Of a DNA stretch of 64,000 bases, positions 63,472 through 64,000 are shown one piece after another. The DNA comes from Pirellulaceae bacterium (GTDB taxonomy: Bacteria; Planctomycetota; Planctomycetia; Pirellulales; Pirellulaceae). The stretch covers positions 62,001 through 126,000 of the forward strand of contig BPJV01000009.1 of NCBI GenBank assembly GCA_026004795.1. The letters run 5' to 3'. The notes below the pieces were generated by a model that saw only the letters and a program-made list of their open reading frames with translations, was not told the DNA's origin and searched no databases. Positions within the stretch are counted from its first letter, which is position 1; each line of letters begins with the position of its first letter. The translations under genes and the position numbers were made by a program.

Positions 63472-64000
63472 ATGGGCTTACTTCATCGCGCAATGCTAGC
63501 AATGGTTGCTTGCCTACACGGCTGCGGCCTCCTCGTTGCTGGCTTGGGGACCTTAGCGACCACCTTCCCACCGGCGCGCGCTCAACCTCCCGTGGTGGCG
63601 TCGGTCGAATCGGGAAACTCGCATCGCAGCGTGCGTCAAGACGCCGTGGCAGCCATTCCTTTCCATCGGCTCAACCCTGAATTGAGCCAACGCATCGATG
63701 CCATCGTCCGCAACCCCAGCTTCTTCCGTCGCATGCCATCCCAGCGCATCGAATGCGATCCAGCATTGTTCACGCTGCTGGTTCGCCGGCCGGAGATCAT
63801 GGTCAATATCTGGGACGTGATGGGCATCACCAACGTTAGCACCCGGCGGTTGAGCCCCGACACGTTCTTGGCCGACGATGGCATGGGAACCCGGTGCCGT
63901 TGCAGATTGGTGTACGGCACGGGAGAGACGCACATCTATTACGGGGCGGGAGTCTACGATGGTACGCTATCGCCGCGGGAGGTGCGCGGCGACTGCGTCT
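63472..64000 (+). CDS. Secreted protein of unknown function, N-terminal part (runs off right edge)
   Basis: An open frame from the ATG at 63472 (or ATG 63493, seven codons on) continues to the window end, giving 176 codons. It begins with a signal peptide (MLAMVACLHGCGLLVAGLGT to PPARAQP, cleavage near residue 40). The mature part contains IPFHRLNPELSQRIDAIVRN, SFFRRMPSQRIECDPALFTL, MVNIWDVMGITNVSTRRLSP and GETHIYYGAGVYDGTLSP, which look like a compact folded domain with conserved-type residues. I do not recognise the family. It has no good ribosome site. The C-terminal end is outside the window. Confidence 0.8.
   Translation, partial: MGLLHRAMLAMVACLHGCGLLVAGLGTLATTFPPARAQPPVVASVESGNSHRSVRQDAVAAIPFHRLNPELSQRIDAIVRNPSFFRRMPSQRIECDPALFTLLVRRPEIMVNIWDVMGITNVSTRRLSPDTFLADDGMGTRCRCRLVYGTGETHIYYGAGVYDGTLSPREVRGDCV

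Overview
The window looks like a chromosome segment of a planctomycete, most likely from the Pirellula/Rhodopirellula side of the phylum. The signs are two DUF1559 pilin-like proteins with the H-X9-DG ending, a pair of PQQ-type beta-propeller proteins, a secreted protein rich in Tyr/Val/Pro repeats like the planctomycete YTV wall proteins, two membrane Ser/Thr kinases (one in an operon with an ECF sigma factor), and many large conserved proteins of unknown role. Base composition is moderately GC-rich. No ribosomal RNA, tRNA, CRISPR array or prophage was seen.

Layout. 1-6.1 kb (minus): recA (cut by the left edge), an NtrC-type response regulator with its histidine kinase, a CDF metal exporter and a DUF1559 protein. 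6.1-7.6 kb is non-coding with short dispersed repeats. 7.6-12.8 kb (plus): a five-gene signalling operon of a coiled-coil protein, an FHA-like protein, a polytopic Ser/Thr kinase, a secreted or anchored protein and an ECF sigma factor; the last three overlap by ATGA. 12.8-21.7 kb (minus): asnS, trxB, two PQQ-repeat proteins and recJ. 22.1-28.9 kb (minus): an amidoligase-type cluster with an N-formylglutamate amidohydrolase-like protein, a GCS2-type carboxylate-amine ligase, a RimK-like ATP-grasp ligase, a GNAT-nitrilase fusion, a C39-like peptidase and an adjoining nitroreductase. 28.9-33.3 kb: a second DUF1559 protein, hemP behind a Fur-like palindrome, lysA and a rhomboid protease. 33.4-38.1 kb (minus): an ABC exporter ATPase and permease with a translationally coupled 650-residue partner.

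38.1-41.4 kb is a repeat-rich patch holding a Y1 (IS200/RAYT-like) transposase, a tandem duplication, a truncated IS4-type transposase and several copies of a GTGGGTGGCACC repeat that also occurs at 6.3 and 7.0 kb. 41.4-49.5 kb: cysK, a PhoD-type phosphatase, a quinone oxidoreductase, the RNase P RNA, a GNAT-like protein and hflX. 50-52 kb: a membrane-anchored MutS-type ATPase. 52-58.3 kb (minus): an operon with a Ser/Thr kinase, a glycosyltransferase, a MurJ-type flippase, a GXGXG protein and a degenerate glutamate-synthase FMN-domain protein; the last four genes overlap by 4 nt. 58.4-64 kb: a histone-deacetylase-family hydrolase, the YTV-like protein, a membrane protein with a helical-repeat end, and the start of a secreted protein cut by the right edge.

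The most interesting blocks are the amidoligase cluster, which probably makes or edits a peptide-like amide product, the kinase/glycosyltransferase/flippase/split glutamate-synthase operon, the kinase-ECF operon, and the dispersed repeats around the Y1 transposase. All assignments come from reading translated sequences and motifs; no database search was possible.
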